64,000 nucleotides of DNA from a virus. The stretch is taken from the IMG/VR virus record IMGVR_UViG_3300037147_000032, positions 1 through 64,000 of that record, one strand, 5' to 3'. This document shows positions 37,966-45,531 of this stretch, piece by piece. The notes beneath the pieces are model-generated. The model was not told the DNA's origin. It did not search any database and was given only the letters and a program-made list of their open reading frames with translations. The number at the start of each line of letters is the position of its first letter. The stretch's first letter is position 1. A program made the position numbers and the translations under genes.

Positions 37966-38624
37966 TAGTCTTCTGGGCGATGAGGCAAATTGAATTTCTG
38001 TTTGGACAGGTAGAGCGATAGCCCTGTCAGTTGCTCCGCTGACAGCATGCTGTATTCAGGGAATTTACGTCTAACTATTCGCGCGATCTGCTTGAAACTG
38101 TAGCCAAGTCCGACTTCGTCTGCGATGAGCAACAGAGAACGAGCATAATCGCGAGCGAGAACTTTCGATGACCGGCGGCGCACTGGCATCTGACATCGGG
38201 ACCCGTTGAGCGCGTAGGCTACCATCTGCAATGAACGGAGCGACGTGCGATAGGCTGGCCAGTTTGCCGACCCATTCGGGAAACTCTCGTGGAGCTTCTT
38301 GAGAATAGCCCGATACGTCAGACCGACCCGGCGACCATAAACATCGACGTAGCTGACTTGCATCAGCAAATCCTCCGCCGCTTCCTTGATTGTCTTGTAC
38401 TTCTTACGTGCTCTTGAAGGCGCCCTACGAGGTTTAACGTGCTCATGAGTGCACTTCGATTTGGCAATCTTCCTCAGCGCTCGGCTAGTCGCCCGGCTAC
38501 ATTCGACACAATTACCACTCGCTGTATATCGGTATGGCTTGTGACCATGCTTGCAGCGCTCTCCAGTCCAATATGTCGTCAAACCTTCTTGGATCGCCGC
38601 AATTCTTATTTGAGTATCATTCAT
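37965..38624 (-). CDS. Zinc-finger protein with two related helical domains
   Basis: 219 residues. The N-terminus has TYWTGERCKHGHKPYRY and CVECSRATSRAL, a zinc-binding module like that at the start of 45037-45531 and of phage HNH proteins. Two later segments look related (GLTYRAILKKLHESFP and GLGYSFKQIARIVRRKFP), each like a helix-turn-helix. DNA-binding regulator or endonuclease-derived protein. Confidence 0.55.
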   Translation of the reverse strand: MNDTQIRIAAIQEGLTTYWTGERCKHGHKPYRYTASGNCVECSRATSRALRKIAKSKCTHEHVKPRRAPSRARKKYKTIKEAAEDLLMQVSYVDVYGRRVGLTYRAILKKLHESFPNGSANWPAYRTSLRSLQMVAYALNGSRCQMPVRRRSSKVLARDYARSLLLIADEVGLGYSFKQIARIVRRKFPEYSMLSAEQLTGLSLYLSKQKFNLPHRPED

Positions 38625-39062
38625 TTACCAGCCCTCACATGCTCTTAAGAGCACTTTAGCCAGATCGGCTTCAGGATCGACAACGCTCAATCGCGCGAGA
38701 TCGGTCTCGGTCGCGATGACCTCGTCGTAGAACGAGCCCGGGATCAGATAGAGCTTCGCGGTGTGCGCGTGTCCGACTTGGATCAGGACCCAATGCATTC
38801 TGCAACCCGCGTCGGTCCGTGCCCTGTGCCAGATGGATTGACTTTCGCGCGTCTTCGAGCGGATAGGGGTGCCGGGTCGCTTCGGTCGAAGGTTGCTTTT
38901 TAGCTCGATCCAACAACTCTGACCTTCGATAACTCCCTCAACATCCGGATTGCCTTCGCCCACAGAATTCTCCAATCGACAGAAGTGCGTTTTATGCCCG
39001 CACTTATTAAGGTGTTTGATGCCGCTTTTCACCCGCTGCCACAGTGACTTTTCTAAAGCCAT
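38625..39062 (-). CDS. PD-(D/E)XK nuclease-like protein, complete copy
   Basis: 145 residues. GEGNPDVEGVIEGQSCWIEL K contains the D-x(8-12)-E-x-K signature typical of VRR-NUC/Holliday junction-type nucleases. Its ATG overlaps the end of the GIY-YIG gene. Its first 44 codons are also present, diverged, as a separate fragment at 39672-39815. It may be the restored copy after endonuclease insertion. Confidence 0.75.
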   Translation of the reverse strand: MALEKSLWQRVKSGIKHLNKCGHKTHFCRLENSVGEGNPDVEGVIEGQSCWIELKSNLRPKRPGTPIRSKTRESQSIWHRARTDAGCRMHWVLIQVGHAHTAKLYLIPGSFYDEVIATETDLARLSVVDPEADLAKVLLRACEGW

Positions 39063-39679
39063 TGGGTTATCTCTCGTTTCTTATATGGTCCTCGGGCTCC
39101 TCGGGGACCGTGCGAGACGGCCGACCACAGACTTCCAGCGGCTCTCCTAACAGCTATTGTCGCTCGCATGCTCTCTGCTCGCCTCATTAGGCTATCAGCA
39201 GACGGGTGGCATCGGGATTTAGCTTTCGCAGACAGCTTTGCTCGTGTTTCCGCCGAGCGCTTCATCCCCCGATGTCCGGTGGCAGTTTTCAAGACTGATA
39301 CGCTAGAGCGTTTCTGTCCTCGGCGAGACCGGTTCAACTCGGCTAAATGAGGATTTTGGTGACCCATGTTAGCCGCGCTGATTTTCGCTCGTGTTTCCGG
39401 AAGAGGATCACGACATCCAAACCCTCCCGCAGAAACATTAAGCCCAGCCGGGAAACGCGTACCAAATATCTCTATGGCCTTTGCCTCCAATTCGTAAATG
39501 TAATCACGCGCCCCCCGTGCCAAAACTTGAACTCTGACACTTTCAAACCCAACCTCGCGTATCGCAACTCCTATTGGATGCAGCGACCGTCTATGGTTTC
39601 GAACTCGTATCTGTAACACTTTCGAGACACCAATATACGCTCGGCCGTCTGGCATCGTGATCTTATAAAGCTCAAACAT
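39053..39679 (-). CDS. GIY-YIG homing endonuclease
   Basis: 208 residues. LYKITMPDGRAYIGVSK is the GIY-YIG start, a later Arg and Glu (YELEAKAIEIFGTRFPAG) complete the catalytic core, and LPETRAKISAANMGHQ and RSAETRAKLSAKAK are NUMOD3 repeats binding DNA. It lies exactly between the truncated and the complete copy of the nuclease gene. Confidence 0.9.
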   Translation of the reverse strand: MFELYKITMPDGRAYIGVSKVLQIRVRNHRRSLHPIGVAIREVGFESVRVQVLARGARDYIYELEAKAIEIFGTRFPAGLNVSAGGFGCRDPLPETRAKISAANMGHQNPHLAELNRSRRGQKRSSVSVLKTATGHRGMKRSAETRAKLSAKAKSRCHPSADSLMRRAESMRATIAVRRAAGSLWSAVSHGPRGARGPYKKREITQWL

Positions 39680-39815
39680 TGATCACTCCCTCGACATCGG
39701 GGTTGCCTTCGCCGGCTGAGTTCTCCAGTCGGCAGAAGTGCGTCAGGTGTCCGCACTTCTTGAGATGTGTGATGCCTTTCTTGCATCGGTCCCAGAGTGA
39801 TTTTTCTTTAGCCAC
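39672..39815 (-). pseudogene. Truncated 5' copy of the nuclease gene
   Basis: GTG at 39815 begins 47 codons, ending at TGA 39674-39672. From the second residue, 36 of 44 residues match the start of the complete nuclease at 39062, yet many codons differ at the third position. It stops just where the GIY-YIG start codon begins. It is a leftover of the original gene's 5' end. Confidence 0.85.
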
Positions 39816-40371
39816 TCGGCAAATCCCTGATGCCGCGTCCCGTGATTAGCCCGATCGGGTCAGCGACATCACGCTTGTGCGCCTCGCTATCCGTCGCGCG
39901 CTTGACCCCTGCCTCTTCAGCAAACCATGGCTGTAGCGACTCTTCGATCTTGAAGCGAGCCCCTGTGGCTTCCTGCGGGGCCTGCTCGCCGTTCGGACCG
40001 ACAAGCGAATTGGTTTCCCTGAACGCACGGGGATCGACCACGCCCTCGGGAAGCGTCAGGCCGTGCTTGCGCTCCAGAAATTCCTGACAGAGCGCCATCG
40101 CGCGCCACACCAGAGCGACAACCTCTTCACAGTCGCCGTCCATGCCTTTGTAATTTGACACGTGGCGAATGATGCAGTCGGTATGATCCGTGCTCTTGCC
40201 GCGTGCATGGTGCAGCGGCTCACCCGGGTTGTGCTTCTCATTGCCCCTGTATGAATGCTCGGCAACCGCCGCGCATGCATCCGGGAAATATGCTATCAGG
40301 CCGGAGTACATCGGGACCTTTTTTCGGGAAGAACTATCGAAGAGAGACAAATATCTCTTATCCTTAGGCAT
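39808..40371 (-). CDS. dATP/dGTP diphosphohydrolase-like protein
   Basis: 187 residues, ATG at 40371 with AGAGGA 6 bp upstream. YFPDACAAVAEHSYRGN, EKHNPGEPLHHARGKSTDHT and DCIIRHVSNYKG with DGDCEEVVALVWRAMALCQ match the pattern of phage dATP/dGTP diphosphohydrolase proteins (PF18909-like). Such enzymes hydrolyse dATP or dGTP; in 2-aminoadenine phages they purify the nucleotide pool. Role here inferred. Confidence 0.6.
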   Translation of the reverse strand: MPKDKRYLSLFDSSSRKKVPMYSGLIAYFPDACAAVAEHSYRGNEKHNPGEPLHHARGKSTDHTDCIIRHVSNYKGMDGDCEEVVALVWRAMALCQEFLERKHGLTLPEGVVDPRAFRETNSLVGPNGEQAPQEATGARFKIEESLQPWFAEEAGVKRATDSEAHKRDVADPIGLITGRGIRDLPSG

Positions 40372-40384
40372 AGATGATCCTCTC

Positions 40385-40410
40385 ATGAAAATGCCCGCTG
40401 CTTAGCGGGC
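40385..40410 (-). terminator. Terminator after the 40411-40602 gene
   Basis: On the - strand GCCCGCT, loop AAGC, AGCGGGC is followed by ATTTTC. It lies between the small gene upstream and the diphosphohydrolase gene, so it may partly terminate or attenuate. Confidence 0.55.
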
Positions 40411-40602
40411 TCAGGCTCGTGTCCCATGACGCAGTGAACGGATGTCTTCGAGGATGCCGTCCAAGAAACCAACTAGGAAGGACGGGTCGTTGTCTTCACT
40501 CATCTCTTCGGCGATGCCGACGAAGTCTCGAATGGTATGGCCGGCGCGATACGAAGCCAAGCCCTGAATGTAGCGAGCTTCTTCAATGATATGCTTTGAC
40601 AT
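40411..40602 (-). CDS. Hypothetical protein (63 aa)
   Basis: ATG at 40602 with GGAGAG 11 bp upstream. Acidic, helical peptide (EEARYIQGLASYRAGHTIRD). No family recognised. It has its own upstream spacer and the terminator behind it. Confidence 0.55.
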   Translation of the reverse strand: MSKHIIEEARYIQGLASYRAGHTIRDFVGIAEEMSEDNDPSFLVGFLDGILEDIRSLRHGTRA

Positions 40603-40929
40603 AGGCGGGGGCTCTCCAAATATGGTTAATATCTGAAGTGCCTACACGAACTTAGGAAGGAATGCAAGAGGAAAAACAAAAACGCCGCCGAAGACCTTTT
40701 GGGCATCGACGGCGGCGCTCTGGTAATACATAGCCTATTCCGTTGCATCCCGGCTTGAGTTTTAAGCCCTCGGAGAAAAATGCAATTCGTTCGCCCGAGT
40801 TCATCCGGCGGGGTTGGCCATTCGCGAGTACATCGCATATTTCGGCGATGCTGTCAACCCCGAAAACACTCTGTGATCATATTCGCTGAATAGCCTATAT
40901 TCGCTGGCGAGTAAATATTATCCCATTGT
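40603..40929 (-). promoter_or_regulatory. 327-bp non-coding spacer with promoter, direct repeat and terminator
   Basis: No convincing gene. On the - strand a perfect TTGACA lies at 40857-40852 with a weak -10 GATGTA 17 bp downstream, inside CATCG...CGATG inverted repeats. A direct repeat ATATTCGCTG occurs at 40879 and 40897. A strong terminator lies at 40679-40722. The ~110-nt interval between could be a small RNA. Confidence 0.4.
40679..40722 (-). terminator. Strong rho-independent terminator on the - strand
   Basis: CGCCGCCG and CGGCGGCG pair around a 16-nt loop, and TTTTTGTTTTT follows on the - strand. It ends transcripts coming from the 40930-41427 side, or a short RNA from the TTGACA promoter. 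Confidence 0.75.
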
Positions 40930-41427
40930 TCAAATCTTCATTTCTGGATGCGGCACGTTGACGAGCACGCTACAGATCAGCAAAATATCGCGCGGCGAGA
41001 TATGGTGAAACGGAACGGTCATCGGCCACGACAAAATTTCTCCCTTGCGCATCGCCGCCGCAGTTACCGCAGAACAGATCAGATCGCCGGCCTTATGTTT
41101 ATTCCAAGACGGGATCACGAAGCTGATGATCGACTGGAAGTCATATGGCATGCCGAGCTTGCTTTCGAGGTAGCTGTAGTAGGCGTCAGCTTGAGCTTGA
41201 GTGCATGGAATTTCAACAAAAAAGTCTGCAATCGTATGCACCGCGTCGTATCCCTTCGGTCGTTTCTCCAGCCCTCCAGTCATGCGCTCGCCATAATACC
41301 ACTGACCGTCCGGCGAAACGCTCTCCACATGGTTTGGCGTGAATGGCATCGCGATGCCCGCCTGATAGCGGATGAGCCGCGAGATGAGACCTTTCCCGGC
41401 GCAGAACCTGATAACGATCTTGCTCAT
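40930..41427 (-). CDS. YiiX-like permuted papain-fold cysteine peptidase
   Basis: 165 residues, ATG at 41427 with AGAGGAAA upstream. NHVESVSPDGQWYYGERMTGG provides the His, LGMPYDFQSIISFVI a conserved segment and DLICSAVTAAAM the Cys. This is the order of the NlpC/P60-like permuted family found in phages. Substrate may be peptidoglycan or a lipid-linked target. Overlaps the upstream gene (ATGA). Confidence 0.7.
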   Translation of the reverse strand: MSKIVIRFCAGKGLISRLIRYQAGIAMPFTPNHVESVSPDGQWYYGERMTGGLEKRPKGYDAVHTIADFFVEIPCTQAQADAYYSYLESKLGMPYDFQSIISFVIPSWNKHKAGDLICSAVTAAAMRKGEILSWPMTVPFHHISPRDILLICSVLVNVPHPEMKI

Positions 41428-41705
41428 CAAATTTCCTCTTCTTTCCATGGGTTATTGCGAAACAACCATATCGCGAACGCGCGCGCCTCGTTGCTCGTGA
41501 ACGACGCGCGCGTGCGCGCCTCGACGGGGCGCTTGAGGGGGACCGGGGCGCCCCGAGCCCGATGGACGCCCCGGTCGGCATCCCGCTGTGAACGGACTAC
41601 GAGATCAGTCAGGTCCTCCTGACCAACCTCATGGCGCATCGCGTCAAGCTTGTCCGGGGTGATCAGTGCGTAAAAATCGTATGGCGGGTCGGTTCGGTGA
41701 GCCAT
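41427..41705 (-). CDS. Hypothetical protein (92 aa)
   Basis: ATG 4 bp after the upstream gene. Basic, with an EARAFAIWLFRNNPWKEEE end typical of small phage proteins that end just before a coupled gene. Contains a low-complexity RAR/GAPVP linker. Not recognised. Confidence 0.55.
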   Translation of the reverse strand: MAHRTDPPYDFYALITPDKLDAMRHEVGQEDLTDLVVRSQRDADRGVHRARGAPVPLKRPVEARTRASFTSNEARAFAIWLFRNNPWKEEEI

Positions 41706-41708
41706 CTT

Positions 41709-42191
41709 TTAATCTCCTACCTCGATAGCTTGACAGCCGGCGAGCATGTCCATCTTGGTGCGGCCATGCTCTTCAATTATCTCCCGGTAGAACCATTTGT
41801 GATCGGAAGCACGATTGAAGATACGTCCGGCCATGATGACGTTCGGGTTTCTTGTCAGGACACCTACCCATGTCGCATCAAGCTTGCCCGGCTCTTGCTC
41901 TAGCTTGCTGTAACCGTACTGCTCTGACCTGACGTAGTGCTTGCCGAACACGGAATTATGGATCACTTCCATGTTGGTCAGATTGCCCGCGTCATTCACT
42001 TTAACAGTAATCGTGATGGTCTTGATCGGATCACGATCACCATCCGGCGGCCTCAATGAGATAACGCCGCACTCGAATGCGCCATCGACCGGCCAAAACG
42101 GTGGCGAGGCTGACGGCGCAACTTGAAAATCGGCAAACGCGACTGTGCTGAATAGCAGCGCCGCCAAAGCGAAACAGATTATACGATACAT
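41709..42191 (-). CDS. Exported protein (160 aa)
   Basis: Signal peptide MYRIICFALAALLFSTVAFA with a typical AFA cut site, then a beta-rich domain of 140 residues with one Cys near 40 and one near 154. It should be periplasmic. It could alter the host envelope or exclude other phages; nothing identifies it. Confidence 0.65.
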   Translation of the reverse strand: MYRIICFALAALLFSTVAFADFQVAPSASPPFWPVDGAFECGVISLRPPDGDRDPIKTITITVKVNDAGNLTNMEVIHNSVFGKHYVRSEQYGYSKLEQEPGKLDATWVGVLTRNPNVIMAGRIFNRASDHKWFYREIIEEHGRTKMDMLAGCQAIEVGD

Positions 42192-42192
42192 T

Positions 42193-42411
42193 TCATTTTG
42201 TCCAGTGTTGTCGGTCAGGTGTTTCCCATACGCAGCGGGGGACTGTCAGGATTATCGTGTTGATTACCCCAGCATCCTCCACACAGTCAAGCATTTCGAG
42301 CGCGTTGATCAGCTTTCTTTTGTTCTGGTACAGCACGAGGTTTCGCGCTGCCAGCGCCTGACGCTCTTCGGATATCCCGGCTGCAACACGGTATTCGTGC
42401 GGTTTCTTCAT
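42193..42411 (-). CDS. Hypothetical protein (72 aa)
   Basis: ATG at 42411, followed 1 bp beyond its stop by the exported-protein gene. Helical first half and a Val/Ile-rich second half (DAGVINTIILTVPRCVWET). No family recognised. Confidence 0.5.
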   Translation of the reverse strand: MKKPHEYRVAAGISEERQALAARNLVLYQNKRKLINALEMLDCVEDAGVINTIILTVPRCVWETPDRQHWTK

Positions 42412-42424
42412 GCCGTCTTTTCCT

Positions 42425-42661
42425 TTAGTAGCGCCTATCGGCGAAGCAGCGGCAGTAAACAGGCGTTAACTTCCGCCGTGACAAGGCCGCGTTCCTAGCC
42501 AGCCATTGTCTTTTGTGTTGACGCTCCCGGTCGTATTCACGCTGGCGATCCTGTCTCTCGTCGGCGGTTCTCATTCGCTCGAACATCCGCTCTATGCGCG
42601 CGGCTTCGCGATAGTCGTTGCGCGCCAGAATTTCCTCATGGGTCAGTGTCCGTTGTGCCAC
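42425..42661 (-). CDS. Small basic coiled-coil protein (78 aa)
   Basis: GTG at 42661 with GGAGG 7 bp upstream, which decides the start inside a longer open frame. Arg/Glu/Gln-rich helix (REAARIERMFERMRTADERQ) followed by a basic end. May bind nucleic acid. It overlaps the upstream gene by 19 bp. Confidence 0.55.
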   Translation of the reverse strand: MAQRTLTHEEILARNDYREAARIERMFERMRTADERQDRQREYDRERQHKRQWLARNAALSRRKLTPVYCRCFADRRY

Positions 42662-42987
42662 GTTTCGCCTCCGTCGTGCGAGTGTACACCTTGGCCGATT
42701 ACCTGCCGGTTCACCGTGCGACCGGCGAGAGCTTCGGCCTGAGCGATTTTGGCCTTGGCTAGCGCGGAGCCTGAAACCATGATGCGGCGGTAGATGCACG
42801 CGTCGGTCACGTCGTCGCGCAGGTTCGGGTCAATCCCCTCGAAGGCGATTGCACCGGTCTTCTTGTCGATCTTCGGCTTGACCTTGCCGGCGGCAATCAA
42901 GCTGTTGACGTCGGCGGCCACTTGTGCAACTTCCTGCTTGCGCAGGGAAATGGACTGGCCTCTTTTTCGTCTGGTATCGCAAGGCAT
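42643..42987 (-). CDS. Hypothetical protein (114 aa)
   Basis: ATG at 42987 with AACAGGAG upstream. Basic start (MPCDTRRKRGQSISLRKQEV), central helix and a C-terminal GQGVHSHDGGETWH motif. Not recognised; several small phage proteins share this size and place. Confidence 0.55.
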   Translation of the reverse strand: MPCDTRRKRGQSISLRKQEVAQVAADVNSLIAAGKVKPKIDKKTGAIAFEGIDPNLRDDVTDACIYRRIMVSGSALAKAKIAQAEALAGRTVNRQVIGQGVHSHDGGETWHNGH

Positions 42988-43055
42988 CCTACTTCTCCTG
43001 TTGCGGTCTTTAGCGGAGCCGGGACGACCCGTCAAGGGTCATCCCGGATATTGGG

Positions 43056-43412
43056 TTAAGCCAGCATATCTTCGAGATCAAGTTCCCGAATTGAGGTATC
43101 CATTGCAGCCGCATTCTCATCGAAGGCGGCCTCAACCTCAGGATCGAGATCGATAGCGCGGGCGGTTGCCTCAGTGTCCTTGACTTCGCTTTCGCCATCG
43201 AGGTCCAAGAAAGCGGTGCGGGAGCCGGCCAACGACGCGAGGGTCTGTTCGTCAAGAAGTGGGTCGACGTCCCAGATGCGCTTGGCGTAGCAATCGGTGA
43301 GCTGGCAGCCGTGGCGCTTGGCATAGTCCTTGCGGGCGAGGAAGCTATTCTCGGCCTGCATCCGCTCGATCGGAAGGGGGAAAGCGATACACCGGACTTG
43401 ATACGTGTTCAC
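43056..43412 (-). CDS. Hypothetical protein (118 aa), acidic C-terminus
   Basis: GTG start overlapping the stop of the 30-aa gene. First half basic/aromatic (IAFPLPIERMQAENSFLARK), second half strongly acidic (EVEAAFDENAAAMDTSIREL). The acidic tail suggests protein or DNA-mimic interaction, but nothing more is seen. Confidence 0.55.
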   Translation of the reverse strand: MNTYQVRCIAFPLPIERMQAENSFLARKDYAKRHGCQLTDCYAKRIWDVDPLLDEQTLASLAGSRTAFLDLDGESEVKDTEATARAIDLDPEVEAAFDENAAAMDTSIRELDLEDMLA

Positions 43413-43501
43413 TGCCTGTCTCCGGGGTTGAAGGTTACGCTATCGAGCCGGCGCGCGTTCATGCGCGCCAGCTCTTCGAGAATGTTCCAGATCGTTTTCA
43501 T
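43409..43501 (-). CDS. Small protein (30 aa) in a coupled chain
   Basis: ATG at 43501 overlaps the upstream stop (ATGA) and its TGA overlaps the next GTG (GTGA). Peptide MKTIWNILEELARMNARRL is an amphipathic helix. Coupling on both sides supports translation. Confidence 0.5.
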   Translation of the reverse strand: MKTIWNILEELARMNARRLDSVTFNPGDRQ

Positions 43502-43875
43502 CGGTTTTGTTCCTCCACTAGGTACCCTTCCCCGTCGCCATCATAAAGCACCGTTGGCACGGGAAGCTCGCAAGCCTTGTTGCACTTCCCCTTGTGCGCC
43601 CAAACGACGTTTGCTTCGATACCACGCCAGTCGTCGAGCCATTCGATAGAGAAGCCCGCGCGGTAGCCCCGTTTTCTGGGGATGCGGTGCGAGGCTTCAA
43701 ATGGGACCTCTGGGGTTTCGTGACCACCGCAATGGAAGCAGGTTTCCGCTACATGGAAGCCTTGCTTTATGTAATTCCGACGACAAGAATGGCGACGTCC
43801 GCCGCCATACGACGGATACAATTCTCGTAACATCGTTAGATGTGCGAACGGAATGAGTTTCTTTGGGGTGGTCAT
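43498..43875 (-). CDS. HNH/zinc-finger-like protein (125 aa)
   Basis: Residues 45-110 show CFHCGGHETPEVPFEASHRIP and WAHKGKCNKACELP, a Cys-x2-Cys...His...His...Cys pattern resembling an HNH-type zinc nuclease, though the core is not canonical. Starts with an ATGA overlap. A nuclease role is only suggested. Confidence 0.45.
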   Translation of the reverse strand: MTTPKKLIPFAHLTMLRELYPSYGGGRRHSCRRNYIKQGFHVAETCFHCGGHETPEVPFEASHRIPRKRGYRAGFSIEWLDDWRGIEANVVWAHKGKCNKACELPVPTVLYDGDGEGYLVEEQNR

Positions 43876-44027
43876 CGGTTCTGGCCTCGTGCCTCAACGC
43901 GCTTGCCGTGCAAGGCCTGTAATTCGGCCGGGGTACGGAGGACCCGCTTCGCGTTCTCTTGCGCGTAGAATTGCAGGACACGGACCACCGCGTTTCGGTA
44001 CTTGCGCTGTTTCTGGGTAACGGTCAT
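43872..44027 (-). CDS. Small basic protein (51 aa)
   Basis: ATG at 44027. Its C-terminal LRTPAELQALHGKRVEARGQ closely resembles the start of the 44359-44706 protein (MRTPEETQRLHGERVEARQR), suggesting duplication of a short module. Overlaps the next gene (ATGA). Confidence 0.5.
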   Translation of the reverse strand: MTVTQKQRKYRNAVVRVLQFYAQENAKRVLRTPAELQALHGKRVEARGQNR

Positions 44028-44358
44028 TTGCTATTCCGATGTTCCGGGGTTTCTGGGATCGGCCCCACGCCGTACTTTTTCGGGCGTGTCCGACATCCAC
44101 AACATACACCCCCCGATCAGGACTGCAAGCGGAGCCTGAGTTGATGGTTAACAAATGGTAAAGGCCCGCGCGTTTCCGCAGCGGGCCTGTTACCTCTCGA
44201 CAGAGGGATCGATAACACTTTGCCGCGTCTGCGGTATCCTTGAGCGTTTATGCGTTTCGATCTCGCGATCTCCGCACGGCCCGTGAGTATGCGAGGGCTT
44301 ATCCGCAGGATGCCTTTCGTTGCCGAGCGACGAACCCGACTGCAACGCCCTCGCCGGG
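44028..44358 (-). promoter_or_regulatory. 331-bp spacer with stem-loop and CtrA-like element
   Basis: No gene is supported. The - strand carries TTTA, CCATTTG, TTAAC at about 44143-44158, one mismatch from the CtrA element, upstream of the 44027 gene. A stem-loop (AGGCCCGC / GCGGGCCT) sits at 44162-44188. Bases 44190-44358 hold short open frames without starts or ribosome sites. Confidence 0.4.
44162..44188 (-). terminator. Terminator-like stem-loop
   Basis: AGGCCCGC pairs with GCGGGCCT over an 11-nt loop; on the - strand CTTTACC follows, a weak T tract. It would end the transcript of the 44359-44706 gene. Confidence 0.5.
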
Positions 44359-44706
44359 CTAGCGACGATCCTCCAAATGTTTCTTGGCCCGCTCCGCTCC
44401 GCGAAGCGCGGCCTCGGAAGTGGCGTAAGCTATCGGGTGTCCGGCCGAACTATGGACAGTGCGCCAGTCAGCGCCATCGCGGAACTGGGCATGATAGAAG
44501 CCCGGGATCGCGCGCAGATGGGGGTCGGAGGGCGAACCATTGGTTTCGTCGCCGGCAATGGCTTGCGTGATGAGGTCGAGCAGCATTTCGGCGAGAATAT
44601 ACTCCCTCGCCGCCTCCGCTGCCAAATCGGGAGTGTCGGCACGTTCCCGTTGTCGAGCTTCAACTCGCTCGCCATGCAGGCGTTGTGTTTCTTCGGGGGT
44701 ACGCAT
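44359..44706 (-). CDS. Hypothetical protein (115 aa)
   Basis: ATG at 44706 with CGGAG 7 bp upstream, inside a longer frame. N-terminus RTPEETQRLHGERVEARQ is shared with the 43872 protein; the rest is a charged helix and IPGFYHAQFRDGADWRTVHS. Not recognised. Confidence 0.55.
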   Translation of the reverse strand: MRTPEETQRLHGERVEARQRERADTPDLAAEAAREYILAEMLLDLITQAIAGDETNGSPSDPHLRAIPGFYHAQFRDGADWRTVHSSAGHPIAYATSEAALRGAERAKKHLEDRR

Positions 44707-44785
44707 TTGTTTCTCCGTTTGGGTTTGTGATGACTTGCCTTTAGCGGTGATCCATAAACACGTCAATAGCTTTGTTTGTGGTTGG

Positions 44786-45040
44786 TTAATGGCTCACTTC
44801 TTCCCAGTCTTGCGTCACGTGTCCCGGCGTAGCGTAAATATCAGCGGGACCGCATCCGGTAACATGGAAGCATTCATCATCTGGATCGTTGCCGACCCAG
44901 AGCACGACTTTCGCCGCGCGTCCGGGCATGGTCGTAGGTGTGTTGCTCATGTCGTACATGCTAATCACCGGCCGCCACTGACCGCCCCAGAGCATCTGGT
45001 ATTTCGTATTGGGTGTCTTGTCGTCCCATGGTCCGCTCAC
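44786..45040 (-). CDS. Hypothetical protein (84 aa)
   Basis: GTG start at 45040 in a GTGA overlap with the SPKG-repeat gene and with GGGAGGAG upstream. Aromatic start (MLWGGQWRPVISMYDMSN), beta-rich middle (AAKVVLWVGNDPDDECFHV). Not recognised. Confidence 0.5.
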   Translation of the reverse strand: MSGPWDDKTPNTKYQMLWGGQWRPVISMYDMSNTPTTMPGRAAKVVLWVGNDPDDECFHVTGCGPADIYATPGHVTQDWEEVSH

Positions 45041-45531
45041 AGACAATACTCCTCCCGTTGGTATGCATGAGCAAGTAAGAGCGCTGCCCGTGCCGGATTG
45101 AAATCATCTCTCGTTGTGTCAAGCGCCCGTTCTAGTAAGCGTTCATGTCTTGCATCACGGTTTCTTTCGAGACCTTTCGGACTGCTATCGTATCGGTGTT
45201 TTGCTTCTTGACCTTTCGGGCTGTCCTTATATCGGCGATCTGTCTCATGACCTTTCGGACTGTCATCATATCGGCGATGCGCTTCGATGCCCTTCGGACT
45301 GACAGCATATCGGCGATGCGCTTCAACCCCATTCGGGCCGGTGTTATATCTACGTCTCGCTTTCCGGCCTTTCGGAGATTTATCAAACCGTGAATGAGAG
45401 TTGCGAGCACATTCCACACAAGTGCAGGAAAACGTATAGCGCTCACAAATATGACCACGGCGACATGGTCTCCCAGTGTACCGAGTGAGCCCTAACTCAA
45501 TTGCTTTTGCCCGACTAATCTTCTTCTTCAT
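45037..45531 (-). CDS. Zinc-finger protein with SPKG tandem repeats
   Basis: 164 residues. Residues 10-45 form a zinc module (YTGRPCRRGHICERY, CTCVECARN). Residues 48-130 are six repeats of 13 residues built on RRYxxSPKGxEA. The repeat is basic and likely winds on DNA. Related to the truncated protein at 37657 and to the repeats of the HNH gene at 6762; a homing-endonuclease relative that has lost or never had its nuclease. Confidence 0.6.
   Translation of the reverse strand: MKKKISRAKAIELGLTRYTGRPCRRGHICERYTFSCTCVECARNSHSRFDKSPKGRKARRRYNTGPNGVEAHRRYAVSPKGIEAHRRYDDSPKGHETDRRYKDSPKGQEAKHRYDSSPKGLERNRDARHERLLERALDTTRDDFNPARAALLLAHAYQREEYCL

Noticed and set aside
40626-40838. - strand ORF through the terminator
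   Set aside because: Reads through a strong terminator hairpin, lacks a ribosome site and has biased composition.
44190-44358. + strand open stretch with YAFRSRDLRTAREYAR-like sequence
   Set aside because: No start codon except TTG, no ribosome site, opposite to all neighbours.
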